Source of the DNA: Ignavibacteria bacterium | Lineage (GTDB): Bacteria > Bacteroidota > Ignavibacteria > Tepidaquicellales > Tepidaquicellaceae | Length of the DNA: 64,000 nt | Direction of reading: 5' to 3' | NCBI GenBank assembly: GCA_016709315.1 | Contig: JADJMZ010000003.1 | Location: 372,001-436,000 of the forward strand | Part shown: piece after piece, positions 44,537 to 54,723 of the stretch | Position numbering within the stretch: the first letter of the stretch is position 1 | Layout of the letters: each line of letters begins with the position of its first letter | Notes under the pieces: model-generated | Seen by the model: the letters and a program-made list of their open reading frames with translations, nothing else | Databases searched by the model: none | What the model was told of the DNA's origin: nothing | Position numbers and translations under genes: made by a program

Positions 44537-45676
44537 TTATTTCAACAGTGATTTATTTCTTTCACTATCAATTACATAAAATTCTTTATTCTCAAACAGG
44601 AGCGCATACATAATTCCTTTTTCGGAATTCAGCTTATGCTCCAGATCTATTGCAATTACTTTTTGATCGTACAGATACTTTATTTCATCAACTATTGTAT
44701 GACCGATTATCATTTTAGATGAATTGAAAGTATTTAATGTATTTTCAATATCTTCCTGCTTTTCCTCCATATCCGCAATTCCCCTGTACCAGAGAGGACT
44801 TTCGTTGCCGATAAAAATATCTTTCTGAGACTCTCCTTTTTCAAATTCCCTGTCAATGCATAACCTGATGTTATCATTTATTTCTTTTAAGGAATATTTG
44901 TCCTTTGGAAAGCTTCTGCTTATACCTGCATGTACAAATAAATAATCTCCGATCTTTTCAATTCCGTTCTTGCTCCTCAGCCATCGTCCGAGTTCTGAAT
45001 CCTGTGAATACCATTCTTCATAATTTAATTTCATTGAATCTGCATTAACAAGATACTTGTTCCTAACATATCTGAACTTTCCTTTAAGATTCATTATCTC
45101 GTGATTACCAAGAATAAAATGAACTTTTCCTCCCTGAATTTCCGCTTCACTTTCAAGTTTATACATCAGCCACAGACACTGAGTAACATTTAATCCTCTG
45201 TCAAAAAGATCTCCTGTAAAAACCAGATGACCTTTCCCGTACGTCCAATGCAGGTTGGTATCAATTACTCCTGCGGCTTTTAATATCAGCTGAAAGCCCC
45301 TGAATTCACCTTCTATATCAGAGATGATAAACATTTTTTCCGGAAGATCATAATTACAATTTTCAGTAAATATCGTATCTTTTAATGTGAATCTGAACTG
45401 CTGTCCTGTTTCGCTTATATTACAGGTCAGTGTATCAGATCTGCGTACGGTTCTGATATCAGTTTTAAAATCAGAACCATCCGGAATGACAGCGTAATTC
45501 AGAATTTCATTTTCATTATACAGAATTACAGGTCCGTCAGAATCAAATGAGGAAGGATCTTCTTCAGCATGCAGATCGGAAATTTGAATAATTTCATTTC
45601 TTAATAATGAAGTTCCGTTAGTTATACCTGCTGTTAATACCAGAAATATAAAAACAAAAGCAATTTTAATATTCAT
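44537..45676 (-). CDS. Secreted metallophosphoesterase (Shelph-like phosphatase)
   Basis: A 379-residue calcineurin-like phosphoesterase with a signal peptide (IKIAFVFIFLVLTAGITNG). The metal ligands are in order: IISDIEGEFRGF, VFTGDLFDRGLN, FILGNHEIMN, FVHAGISRSF and IIGHTIVDE. Motif spacing resembles Shewanella-like (Shelph) protein phosphatases, but the first Asp-x-His is Asp-x-Glu here. The N-terminal 120 residues form an extra beta-rich domain. It probably acts in the periplasm. The 265-base spacer downstream has no gene. Confidence 0.82.
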   Translation of the reverse strand: MNIKIAFVFIFLVLTAGITNGTSLLRNEIIQISDLHAEEDPSSFDSDGPVILYNENEILNYAVIPDGSDFKTDIRTVRRSDTLTCNISETGQQFRFTLKDTIFTENCNYDLPEKMFIISDIEGEFRGFQLILKAAGVIDTNLHWTYGKGHLVFTGDLFDRGLNVTQCLWLMYKLESEAEIQGGKVHFILGNHEIMNLKGKFRYVRNKYLVNADSMKLNYEEWYSQDSELGRWLRSKNGIEKIGDYLFVHAGISRSFPKDKYSLKEINDNIRLCIDREFEKGESQKDIFIGNESPLWYRGIADMEEKQEDIENTLNTFNSSKMIIGHTIVDEIKYLYDQKVIAIDLEHKLNSEKGIMYALLFENKEFYVIDSERNKSLLK

Positions 45677-45745
45677 TTGTGTTAAAATATAATACCTGCC
45701 GACGGTTAACTCTTAAATCAGAATTTCAATTACAGGAAGCAATGT

Positions 45746-46120
45746 TTAAATTTTATCTAAAACAATCTTTGTGAGATCGCTTACTTTGTCACCGGTGTTT
45801 AATGTTGCTGCCGGCTCAAACAGCATAACCGAAACTTCCTTTTCTGCAACAGGTCTGTGTTCAATTCCCTTAGGTACAATTAAAAACTCGTTTTCACTTA
45901 ACTCGATATTCTTATCTCTGAATTCCATTACGAACTTTCCTTTCAAGACATAAAACATCTCATCTTCATTTTCGTGTTTATGCCAGATAAACTCACCCTG
46001 AAATTTTACAAGCTTAACGTGCTGTCCGTTCAGTTCGCCTATGATCTTAGGATTCCAGTGATCATTAAACAATGAAAGTTTATGCTGAATGTTTATCTTG
46101 TCCATAATTTTTATCTGCAT
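45746..46120 (-). CDS. Cupin-domain protein
   Basis: A 124-residue single cupin barrel. The metal-site motifs are WHKHENEDEMFYVLKGKF (two His and a Glu, near residues 43-55) and FLIVPKGIEHRPVAEKE (His near 88). Small cupins of this type are mostly of unknown role, often isomerase or oxygenase-like. Its ATG is preceded by an in-frame ATG 12 bases earlier, and either could be used. It lies 70 bases upstream of the phosphoesterase gene. Confidence 0.82.
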   Translation of the reverse strand: MQIKIMDKINIQHKLSLFNDHWNPKIIGELNGQHVKLVKFQGEFIWHKHENEDEMFYVLKGKFVMEFRDKNIELSENEFLIVPKGIEHRPVAEKEVSVMLFEPAATLNTGDKVSDLTKIVLDKI

Positions 46121-46247
46121 CTAATTTTATTTACTGAATATCTCCATCAAACCCGCTGTTCCTAATGAAACGCCTGATGGAATTGCGCTGAGGTCAGCCT
46201 CGAAATTACCGTTTAACTTAATATATGATCAAGAGCTAAATCATATT

Positions 46248-46897
46248 TCAGAATTTAAACCACGGATAAGGCTCATTCATATAATTCAACGCTCTTGGAA
46301 GTCCGTCACCCGGCAGTACTTTCAGTTCTGGCTGCCTGGAAGGATTGAAGGATATTTTTTCCCGACAAATTTTATAATGTGATATTTTCCTGCGCTGAGA
46401 ATAAAAAGATCTTTCCATTCTTTTGATTTGCTGTTGTCTATCACAACAGGGTAATCTGAAACTGTAAAATTTGTAATTTCATTTCCCTGGTTATCCAGAA
46501 GCATAATTGAGCATCCGCCTGTACCGCAGAAATAAGGACCGGTAAGCCCGACGAAAATTTCTTTTTTAGAATCATCATTAAGGTCATATTCAAAGAAAAT
46601 AAATTTTCTGCTGAGACTGTCAATCAGATTCTTTTCAAGATCGGACTTAAATTTATTTTTCAATGTCATGCGAACCAGATCGGCTGTTTGTTTTGAACTG
46701 CTGTTGATGCCGTACCTGCTGCCGGGAATTGTATCAGTTGGATCAGCATCATAAGCTGTATCTTTTTTAGTTATGGTTTTAGTTTCTTTTGTTGAAGATG
46801 TATCCTTTTTTACATCTGTAATTTTTTTATCATTCGAATTGCATCCGGATATTCCGAATAAAACAAATGCTGCTAAGATTAAAATAGTTGTTTTCAT
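46248..46897 (-). pseudogene. Lipoprotein with a C-terminal frameshift
   Basis: An exported lipoprotein: MKTTILILAAFVLFGISGCN has a clear lipobox. The body contains YDLNDDSKKEIFVG, which looks like a calcium-type loop, and YFCGTGGCSIMLLDNQG. The uninterrupted frame stops at 46322 after 191 residues, but a one-base change near 46355 restores a frame that reads SRQPELKVLPGDGLPRALNY and MNEPYPWFKF to a stop at 46248, which looks like the real C-terminus of the family. I judge the gene to be frameshifted, or the sequence to miss one A. Function unknown. Confidence 0.6.
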
Positions 46898-46984
46898 TTT
46901 AGGTTTTTAATTTATTGAATTAATTATTTTATATTTAAAGCCAAATTTTTTTTCAGAAAAATTATTCACTCTACAAATTTGATT

Positions 46985-49429
46985 CTAAGAACTAAGCTCA
47001 ACTCCCGCTTTCTTCAATTCTTCATCAACAGAAACTATCAGCTCACTCTTTACCTGATCTTCCTGATCAATGTAAGTCCAGTACAGAAGTCTGTACTCTG
47101 CAGTTCCTCCGCTGAACTTATGCATCAAAACTTCCGGTTCAGGATACTTCTCAATGTTTTCGTTTTTGTTCATGATGTTCTTAAAGATAGTTTTTATTTC
47201 ATTAAGTTTATTTCCATAATTAATATTAAGAATCAGTTCCGAGCGTTTCTGAGAATTCCTCAATGTCCAGTTGATGACATGCTTACTCAGCAAATCCCCG
47301 TTTGGTATAATAATATCTGCGCCTTCTGCCGTTGATAGTTTTGAACTTCGGATGCCGATCTCTTTTATTCTGCCTGCTTCATCGCCGATTTCAATATAGT
47401 CGCCGATCTTAAACGGCTTTTCAAAAGCAAGCATTATTCCGCTTACCAAATTATTAACAACTGACTGCATACCGAGACCTATTCCCACTCCAAGAGATCC
47501 TATGATAATTGTTAGTTTGTCGATTGGAAGTCCTGTTGCTGCAAACGCCAGAAGTGTTCCTATACTTATAACTCCAATTCTTATAAGAAGCATCCAGTTA
47601 CTAAGTCCTCCGGATTTTGAAGAATCTCTTAAACTTGCTTTTGCCGAGTTATCCGCTTTATCAACATAAAAAGAAATTGCCTTGGAAATTATTGTTGATA
47701 TAAAAATAATGAATATGAATAGCATAAGCTTCTCCAGGGAAAAGCTGAAATTTCCGATCTCTGTCTCTTCAGTAATGTATGAGATGAATTCTGATTCTAA
47801 TAAATCATAGAAGTATAAATTTCTCGCAACAAGCAATAACCAGCCGGCAAAAAGTATAAACTTCAGATATACAGGAAATCGTAATTTATATTTATTAAGT
47901 TTGTTCTGAAAATTTTCATTTCCTTCTGATTTATATGTCTCGGATGCAACATTAAATAATTCCGTAAAAAAGATCATAGACCAGGTAAGCAGAAAAGCTG
48001 TCAAAGCTCCAAAAATACTTGTTGTAATTAAAACCTTGGAAAGATTATATTTTCCGGATAAATTTGATATCAGACCTCCGGACAGCAGCAGCAAAATTAT
48101 TGCAAATAAAATAAATCTGACATTTTTATTCTTCAGAAGTACAACGTTATTTCTGTAAGCAGATATTGTAACAACAATACCCGATAACGCAATGAATATC
48201 ATAAACCATCTTTCAATAAGTGATACCTTCAGCATCAGGTCTATAGTCAATGTGAAAACAAAAGCGGTAAAAAGATACAGCCAGTAAATACGCTCTGATC
48301 CTGAAAGGTGTTTCCATAAAATCAGAGTTAAAATAACAGATGAAAGTATCCAGATCAAACCGTAGAAAATAACAGGGGGATGCGGAAAAATAAATTGAAG
48401 TACCGTTAAACTTAAAAATACAGTTGAAAGAAAAGGATGAGCGAATACTGATTTTGCAGTTTCATTCAAACCAGAAATATTATCCGGATAATACTGATTT
48501 CTTATTTTGTATGTGAAATAGATTAATGCAAAAAATAAAATAAAGGCGAGAATAACTTTTCCGAAGTTATTTCTGAGATAGTAGTTAAGCACCATATTTG
48601 CTTTGACATAAGAATAATTAACTTTAGCATCAATTGATTCCTTACTCTCTTCCGGATCATATATATTTTTTCTTTCCGATAAAAAAACTTTGTCAATGGC
48701 GGATTCTTTATAACCGTTTATCAGCTCTAATTTTGTATTAATATTGCCGCTCAGATTTACCATATAATTCTCTGTTTCCCTGAGATTCTTTATAGTTGCA
48801 GTAAGACTGCTGTCCGTCGGACCTAATACCTTTAGTAATTTATTCAATCTGCCAAGGTATCCTTTAAAAAGAGCAGTATCCTTAGCGAATTTAAATATGA
48901 TCGTATCACTTTCCAGAGAATCTATTGCGTTTCTTAACGGATTAAGATCTGCAAGAATAGATTCTGTCTTTTTTTTATTTTGATTTAATCTGGTAAGTAT
49001 CTCGTTTATTAAAATTGAAGACGTGTTGAGATTTCTTAATGTCTGAATTTCAATTTCTCCGGTGAAAATTCCTTCATTAGCAATTTTTAACTGTTCCTCA
49101 ATAAATTTTATTTCCTGATTTATAGATACAGTATCAATTCCTCTTTTAAAGTATTCATTAACTTTATTTAATTCTTTTTCAAGTTCGTCTAAAATAATCA
49201 GTTGTCTGGAATTAATCTGTTTTTCTTTATTTTCTGAAACAACCTGCTGTATGGCTTTTTCCCCGATCTCTCTTAAACGATCCAGTTTGGCTGCAATTGA
49301 ATCAGATTCAGCTTTGACATCATTCTTCTTTATAGCTGTATCCGTCTGAGAATATGCTGCTAAAGTAAATAAAAAAATGCAGGCACATACCAGAATGAAA
49401 TTATTTCTAAAACTTTTTAAAGTCATCAA
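46985..49429 (-). CDS. Large mechanosensitive channel of the MscS family
   Basis: An 814-residue MscS-type channel like MscK/YbdG-class large members. It has a signal peptide (NFILVCACIFLFTLAAYSQ), a long periplasmic coiled-coil region (about 30-280), ten or eleven membrane helices, then the MscS core: the pore helix with GSLGVGIGLGMQSVVNNLVSG (near 645-670), the beta domain FKIGDYIEIGDEAGRIKEIG and IIPNGDLLSKHVINWTL. It should open under membrane tension and protect from osmotic shock. It is monocistronic, with a terminator-bearing spacer upstream. Confidence 0.92.
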   Translation of the reverse strand: MMTLKSFRNNFILVCACIFLFTLAAYSQTDTAIKKNDVKAESDSIAAKLDRLREIGEKAIQQVVSENKEKQINSRQLIILDELEKELNKVNEYFKRGIDTVSINQEIKFIEEQLKIANEGIFTGEIEIQTLRNLNTSSILINEILTRLNQNKKKTESILADLNPLRNAIDSLESDTIIFKFAKDTALFKGYLGRLNKLLKVLGPTDSSLTATIKNLRETENYMVNLSGNINTKLELINGYKESAIDKVFLSERKNIYDPEESKESIDAKVNYSYVKANMVLNYYLRNNFGKVILAFILFFALIYFTYKIRNQYYPDNISGLNETAKSVFAHPFLSTVFLSLTVLQFIFPHPPVIFYGLIWILSSVILTLILWKHLSGSERIYWLYLFTAFVFTLTIDLMLKVSLIERWFMIFIALSGIVVTISAYRNNVVLLKNKNVRFILFAIILLLLSGGLISNLSGKYNLSKVLITTSIFGALTAFLLTWSMIFFTELFNVASETYKSEGNENFQNKLNKYKLRFPVYLKFILFAGWLLLVARNLYFYDLLESEFISYITEETEIGNFSFSLEKLMLFIFIIFISTIISKAISFYVDKADNSAKASLRDSSKSGGLSNWMLLIRIGVISIGTLLAFAATGLPIDKLTIIIGSLGVGIGLGMQSVVNNLVSGIMLAFEKPFKIGDYIEIGDEAGRIKEIGIRSSKLSTAEGADIIIPNGDLLSKHVINWTLRNSQKRSELILNINYGNKLNEIKTIFKNIMNKNENIEKYPEPEVLMHKFSGGTAEYRLLYWTYIDQEDQVKSELIVSVDEELKKAGVELSS

Positions 49430-49671
49430 GAAAGAGGTTAGAGTTTAAAAATGCAGAATTAAAATGAATTTCCAAAAATCAGAAGTTTCCTGGGGTTGAA
49501 ATTGAAATACCGTAATTCACATTTGTATTTTTCAAAATAATTTAATAAAAATGAAAATTCAATTTATAGATTTATATGTTTTTAAAAGGAAAACATTTAA
49601 GGATTGAGAAACAATCTATGGAAAAATTATTATAACATTAAAATATCTCCATTGATTAAATTGAAAAACAC

Positions 49672-49703
49672 AAACCCTCTGCCGCATTGACGGAAGAGGG
49701 TTT
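49672..49703 (-). terminator. Strong hairpin, terminator of the amidohydrolase gene
   Basis: Nine-base arms AAACCCTCT (49672-49680) and AGAGGGTTT (49695-49703), with an inner CCG/CGG pair around CATTGA. It stands between the amidohydrolase end and the channel gene start. On the minus strand it is followed by GTGTTTTTC. It has a T run on the plus side too, but no + gene ends here. The rest of the 440-base spacer (49430-49869) holds only this hairpin and the coding remnant described next. Confidence 0.7.
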
Positions 49704-49759
49704 TGAATTATAAATCACGATTTAGTAAATCTGAACTGTTAGAAAATATAAGTCAGGAT

Positions 49760-49880
49760 TTATTTTTTAATCAAACTATTTTTTTTATAAATTGACTTCC
49801 CGTTTTTAATAGTCTCTGTTACATTAATATCTTTGATTTTCATCGGATCAACTTTCAACGGATTATTTCTTACTGCCCTG
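49760..49880 (-). pseudogene. Orphan copy of the amidohydrolase C-terminal tail
   Basis: Just after the amidohydrolase stop, in another frame, the minus strand reads RNNPLKVDPMKIKDINVTET, then IKNGKSIYKK and a stop at 49760. This repeats the segment NPLKVDPMEIKNIKVVETIK found inside the amidohydrolase immediately before its META-like part (about 50289-50370); the DNA is also similar (both contain GGATCAACTTT on +). It is the end of a normal family member left stranded, either by insertion of the META-like segment or by fusion of two tandem paralogues. Confidence 0.7.
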
Positions 49881-51998
49881 AGCGGAATTTGGCGACCACT
49901 GTTCCCTTACTGGACAGTGTCAGTTCATTGCCGGAGACATTAAATTCGTCAACGGTAGCCAGTGTCTTCTTAATACTGCTTTCAAATTCCATGACTATTG
50001 GATCACCGGTCTTCTTAGTACTGACCACTGAATCCAGTATCACACTGTTGTCAACCAGAGCACAGTTTGCAGTCATGCTGTTAATGCTGCCGAATAAGTA
50101 GAGTTTACCTTTTTCAAACTTCATTGTTGGCGCTTTTTGCATATCGATTTGATTTCCGTTAAATGTCGTAAGCGTCCACACTTTGTTTGCAGCCTGGTTA
50201 ATACCGGCCATATCGCAGACATGTGCAGTCCATGAATATGTTTTGGCTGCGTCTGAAACTTTTACAGGTTTAAATCCGCCGGCAGGAGCCGGAAAGATAG
50301 TACTTCCTTCCTTTATGGTTTCGACTACTTTAATGTTCTTGATTTCCATTGGATCAACTTTAAGAGGATTCTTATCAAGTATAACTAAGTCTGCAAGTTT
50401 ACCTTCTTTAAGACTTCCTTTCGAATTCTCTTCCTCATATTGCTTTGCAACATTAATAGTCATGCATTGCAGACCTTCATAAGGTTTTATGATTTGATCA
50501 GGTCCGACTCTAACTCCGGCTCTGGAAATTCTGTTTACGGCAGACCAAAGCATCATCATCTGATCTAAAGGCGCAACGACAAAATCAGTATGATTTGTTG
50601 GTTTCATTCCATTATCAATCGCATCGCGCACAGGACTAATGTAATTTGCCTGTCCAAAACCGCGGTTATTTAGATGCGCTTCGTAAAAATAATAAGTATG
50701 AAGTGTATAGAAGGACGGACGAATATTATATTTTACAAACTTAGCCATCTGATCTTTGCGCATAAACTGCGAGTGAATGGTAGTAACATTCCATGGTTTG
50801 CTTAAGTCTCCGTTGCGGGCATACTCATACGCAGTCAGAAATGCATCTATTGAAGCGTCGCCGTTACAATGCAGATTAAGCGGTACATTCATTTCAAAAA
50901 CTTTTTTGACCATCTGATTTACCATATCCTGCGGAAATGTAAGCTCGCCTTTCCAGTTTTTTTCACCTCCCGGACCGCCGGTAAGGTAAGGACTTGAAAA
51001 GTAAGCAGTTTTTCCCTGAGGCGATCCGTCAATGGTAATTTTTACACCGCCAATTTTAAATCCGTTATTATATTTACCCCAGCTTGCAAGAGGGAATTCT
51101 TTAAGAATATTTTCCACATCTGTAATAAACGGGTATGCAATCACATCAATAATATTTGATCCCGCATCAGAAGCTTGTTTTATAGTCTGCAACTGAGGAA
51201 GATGTGTTGCTCCTTCATGGGCAGTTGTAATTCCTGCCTGAGCATAAAGCATCTGTCCTGCTCTTGTCCATTCAATTTCCTGAGCAGGAGTCATAGATTC
51301 CGATTTTTCCATTACCGGCAAAAAAGCAGTTTCCATGATTAAACCATACGGTTCATTTGTTCCCGGCTTACGCACTATAATTCCCCCGGGCGGAGTTTTT
51401 GTCTCGGAACTGAATCCGTATTTTTTCAAAGCAAGACTATTTAATACACATCCGTGCATAGATACATGATCAACTCTTACAGGATTGTCCGGAAAAGCTG
51501 CATCAAGATCATCCCGGTTTAATAATTTGCCTCCCGGCATTACGTTTTCATCATATCCGTAACCAATTATTAATTCACCTTTAGGAACTTTGCGTTCACC
51601 GGCGAATTTTTTCAATTCTGCAATAATACTTTCTACATCCTTTGCAGGTCCTGAAGGAGGAGCATATAACATACATTGATTGGCTACGAGCAATGAATTT
51701 ATATAATGGCTGTGCGCATCTAAAAATCCCGGAAGCATTGTCTTGCCTTTTAGATCATTCATTTTAGTGCTGTCGCCTTTGAGTTTTTCTGCATCAGCTT
51801 TCTTCCCGACAAAAACTATTTTGCCGTTCTTTACTGCAACAGCTTCTGCATATTTTGGGCTGTCGCCTTCCATCGTAATGATGTCGCCGCCGAAATAAAT
51901 AGCGTCGGCAGTATTTATAAGAGAAGTTTTGGCGAATTGTTACAACCTGAAATTGTCAAAACAAGCAGACAAAAAGGAATTAGATTTTTTAGTTTCAT
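49870..51998 (-). pseudogene. Amidohydrolase (YtcJ type) with META-like C-terminal domain; frameshift after the lipoprotein signal
   Basis: A metal-dependent amidohydrolase of the YtcJ/imidazolonase-like type: GFLDAHSHYI (metal ligands), ITIDGSPQGKTAYFSSPY, NLHCNGDASIDAFLTAY and KLADLVILDKNPLKVDP. Residues from about 555 form a HslJ/META-like domain (VWTLTTFNGNQI, VVAKFRSGQ), unusual for the family. The open frame starts inside the protein at 51873. Upstream the same frame reads AKTSLINTADAIYFGGDI, while a one-base different frame from the ATG at 51998 encodes a lipoprotein leader (KLKNLIPFCLLVLTISGCNN). The break is near 51935. Either the gene is disabled, or one base is missing in the sequence; the rest looks functional. 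Confidence 0.75.
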
Positions 51999-52202
51999 AA
52001 TTTTTAAATTTAGAAAATTATTTCCTTTAGGAAAAACTAATGTAATTGCTTCGCGAACACAGTAATCAGCAGATAAATACACTTGCTTTTAATTTATGTA
52101 CAAACTGCTAAAAATATTACCAAAACAATTTTGAAAATGTTTTTCTTGATTTTTTTAAATTACTATTAAAATGATTACTATGTTGGGCATGTTTGGTTCA
52201 GC

Positions 52203-52625
52203 TTATTTCAGCAAGCCGCCTATGATATCGCCTGCACCGGATCCGCCGTTTGATCCTACATACTTTGTTACTTCGGGAATAAATTTAACCACATCAGTTG
52301 GTTTCATCCCGAGTTTTGAAAATGTTTTTCCGAGATCTGCCATATTAGTTACGTTGCCGACGCCGAGTTTTTTTGCTTCTTTCATAATATTTTTAGAATC
52401 CGGGAAAGCGCTCATAACCTTACTTAAATCTGCCGGATCAAGCTTACCTTGTGCTAAAGACAATATGCCGCCTATGCCGCCTATTGCTGCATCTGGAGAT
52501 ATACCCATCTTTTCAAGAGAATTTACCAGAGCCATTGTCTTTCCGATATCTCCAAGACTGCTTGTGCAGGATGTGAAAATGATTGAAACTAAAACGACAA
52601 ATAGTACAGATTTGAGTTTTTTCAT
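52203..52625 (-). CDS. DUF2780 (VcgC/VcgE-like) lipoprotein
   Basis: A 140-residue exported lipoprotein (MKKLKSVLFVVLVSIIFTSC lipobox). The mature part, GISPDAAIGGIGGILSLAQGKL, FPDSKNIMKEAKKLG and LGKTFSKLGMKPTDVVKFI, matches the DUF2780 pattern of a small helical protein with Gly-rich ends (GSNGGSGAGDIIGGLL). Function unknown. It is alone on its strand, with AT-rich spacers on both sides. Confidence 0.75.
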   Translation of the reverse strand: MKKLKSVLFVVLVSIIFTSCTSSLGDIGKTMALVNSLEKMGISPDAAIGGIGGILSLAQGKLDPADLSKVMSAFPDSKNIMKEAKKLGVGNVTNMADLGKTFSKLGMKPTDVVKFIPEVTKYVGSNGGSGAGDIIGGLLK

Positions 52626-53012
52626 GATTTGATTTTTGTTTAGTTTAGTTGATAAATATTTTTTTAAAGAGTTTATAATTATCGAAAATTTATTTTAAAC
52701 TAAGATTCCTTACAAAATATTTATAATTATTTTTACACATATGGATTATGCTGTTAAGAAAAATCCACTTGAGCAATTTTATTAATGAATATTTCGGGGA
52801 ATTTCAGATTAAACTTTATTGGCAATAAAGTTTGAACAATAAATTTAAGAGTCGTGTAAAATCATATTTATAGTTTGAAATATCAACACCTATAGGCTGA
52901 GTTTGTATGGAAAATTTTTCATAGTTGTGAACCTAATATTTGTATAGCAGTTTTCATTAATTAAATCATTACTTACTATTCAGCTTAATTATAGAAATAT
53001 TTCAGAATAATT
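52626..53012. other. Intergenic, AT-rich, no gene seen
   Basis: A 387-base spacer between divergent genes. Frames are short and broken. It shares the word TTTGAAATATCAA with the spacer before the partial paralogue at 63801 (near 63757), which may be chance or a conserved leader element. No clear promoter consensus. Confidence 0.4.
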
Positions 53013-54509
53013 GTGACTCATATTATCCCGCATAAAAATAAAGGAATAACTCATTTTACCATTGTGAAAATACTTAAAAGGTTTTCACCGGTAGAGATAA
53101 ATGAATTTGAAAAAATGTTAAACTCGCCTTTCTTTAACAACCACACTACTATAATAAAACTGTTCATCGAATTAATAAAGTTTTATCCGGAATTCTCCGA
53201 TAAAATTCTTACAAAAGAATATCTTTTTTCCGTTGTCAATAAAGGGAAAAAGTATGATGACAAGATATTCAGAAAATATCTTTCGCGTATAAATAAACTC
53301 GCGGAAGAATATCTGAATATTGTTCAGATCCGGTCGGAAAAAAATAAAAGAGAATTGAATGTATTAATTCAACTTTCAAAAAGAGATCTTAATGAAGTTT
53401 ATTCCAGAAAACTAAAAGAATTAGAAAAATCTTTCATCCGTGAAATAGATGCGGAGAGTTCTTTGCTGAAACATCTGCTCTGTACAGTTAAAGATAATCA
53501 TAAGTCAGCTCAAAATATTGTTAATTCTCATAATGAAGATCTTGTTAACTCATACAATAATCTGACAGATTATTATCTTTTTAATACTAACTCCATTATT
53601 AACCAAATTAATACTGATAAAATATCTTTCAACAATCATGATGAAGCAGATAAGCTGTCTTTGCTGGCAGATAAAATTAGAATTGAAGAATATGTAAAGG
53701 AACTGAAGAACTCATCTTCCAAAGTAAACAAGGAGAGAATACTTTTTTTAGATATGTTAATTTATGATATGAAAATGAACCCTCCTGAATCAGATTTTAA
53801 GGCATACAGGAATCTTAAAACGCTTATCATTGAAAATTCAGGAAAACTAAGCAGGCAAATGCTATACTTTTATCTTCAGAGACTAAATGTATTCTGCATT
53901 ATTCAGAATGTGAAAAGTATACAAGACATGAATAAGGAATTATTTGAAAATTACAAGAAGATGCTGGAAAATGATCTGTTTAGTTTAGACGGAACGACAG
54001 GTCTGACACTGCTTGATCTCAGATTAATACTTTCTTCGGCTCTGAAAAATAATGAATTTGACTGGGTTGAAAAATTCATTAAAGAAAAAATATATCTGGT
54101 AAATGAAGAATTGAGAATAAATGTTAATCATTACTGTTACGCACATCTGATGTTTTATAAAACGAATTATGAGGGATCACTTGAACATATTCAAAAGATC
54201 AAATTCGCATCGCTGCCTGTTACAGTTGATATTTATATTCTGAAAGCCAAGATATTTTATATGATCGGACATTTAGATTCAGCCCTTGCCGTAGCAGACA
54301 GTTTCAGACATTACATTACAGGTAATAAACAGTTAAGCGATTTTCATAAAGTTAATCTAATGAATTTCGTTAAGTATTTCAAAGTAATGTTAAGGTTGTC
54401 CGTTAAAACAGATAAGTCTAAAATAAAAAAACTTTCCAAAGAATTGCAAAGTATGAATAATACTAAAGAGAAGAAGTGGCGGAGCGGAAAAATAGAGGCG
54501 CTTATGTAA
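53013..54509 (+). CDS. Hypothetical helical protein of a recurrent FCB-group family
   Basis: A 498-residue, Lys/Asn-rich, all-helical protein without signal or membrane segment. I do not recognise a named domain. The N-terminus has ILKRFSPVEINEFEKMLNSP followed by FFNN, then KFYPEF, and a basic LKRINKLAEEYL-like stretch (KYLSRINKLAEEYL); the rest looks like TPR-type helical repeats (for example DIYILKAKIFYMIGHLDSAL). I recall similar uncharacterised proteins in several Bacteroidota/Ignavibacteria genomes. A probable second member begins at 63801. The start is GTG at 53013. It is followed by a tandem repeat array. Function unknown. Confidence 0.65.
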   Translation: MTHIIPHKNKGITHFTIVKILKRFSPVEINEFEKMLNSPFFNNHTTIIKLFIELIKFYPEFSDKILTKEYLFSVVNKGKKYDDKIFRKYLSRINKLAEEYLNIVQIRSEKNKRELNVLIQLSKRDLNEVYSRKLKELEKSFIREIDAESSLLKHLLCTVKDNHKSAQNIVNSHNEDLVNSYNNLTDYYLFNTNSIINQINTDKISFNNHDEADKLSLLADKIRIEEYVKELKNSSSKVNKERILFLDMLIYDMKMNPPESDFKAYRNLKTLIIENSGKLSRQMLYFYLQRLNVFCIIQNVKSIQDMNKELFENYKKMLENDLFSLDGTTGLTLLDLRLILSSALKNNEFDWVEKFIKEKIYLVNEELRINVNHYCYAHLMFYKTNYEGSLEHIQKIKFASLPVTVDIYILKAKIFYMIGHLDSALAVADSFRHYITGNKQLSDFHKVNLMNFVKYFKVMLRLSVKTDKSKIKKLSKELQSMNNTKEKKWRSGKIEALM

Positions 54510-54723
54510 TCTTTGATTTACAGAATATTCGCGCTTTCAGCGAGGCAAGCCCTCCTCTTTCCCAAGCCCCACAGACTGTCCGAAAATAAAGGAATAACCT
54601 CTATCTCTCTAAGACTCAAAGGAAAAACATTCAAAACAAGATTCTTTGAGACATGGAGACTTTGTGGTAAAATCTTTTTTTTGAATTTGAGACAGTTTAC
54701 AGCTTTGGAAAAATACACACACT
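54510..54723. repeat. Degenerate interspersed repeat fragment
   Basis: The spacer holds CAGCGAGGCAAGC at 54538-54550, identical to a word at 56258-56270, then a CT/GA-rich stretch ending CTTTGAGACATGGAGACTTTG. The second half resembles the CTCTGCGTCTTTG-type sequence at 56310. Both look like worn copies of a short interspersed element. No gene. Confidence 0.4.
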
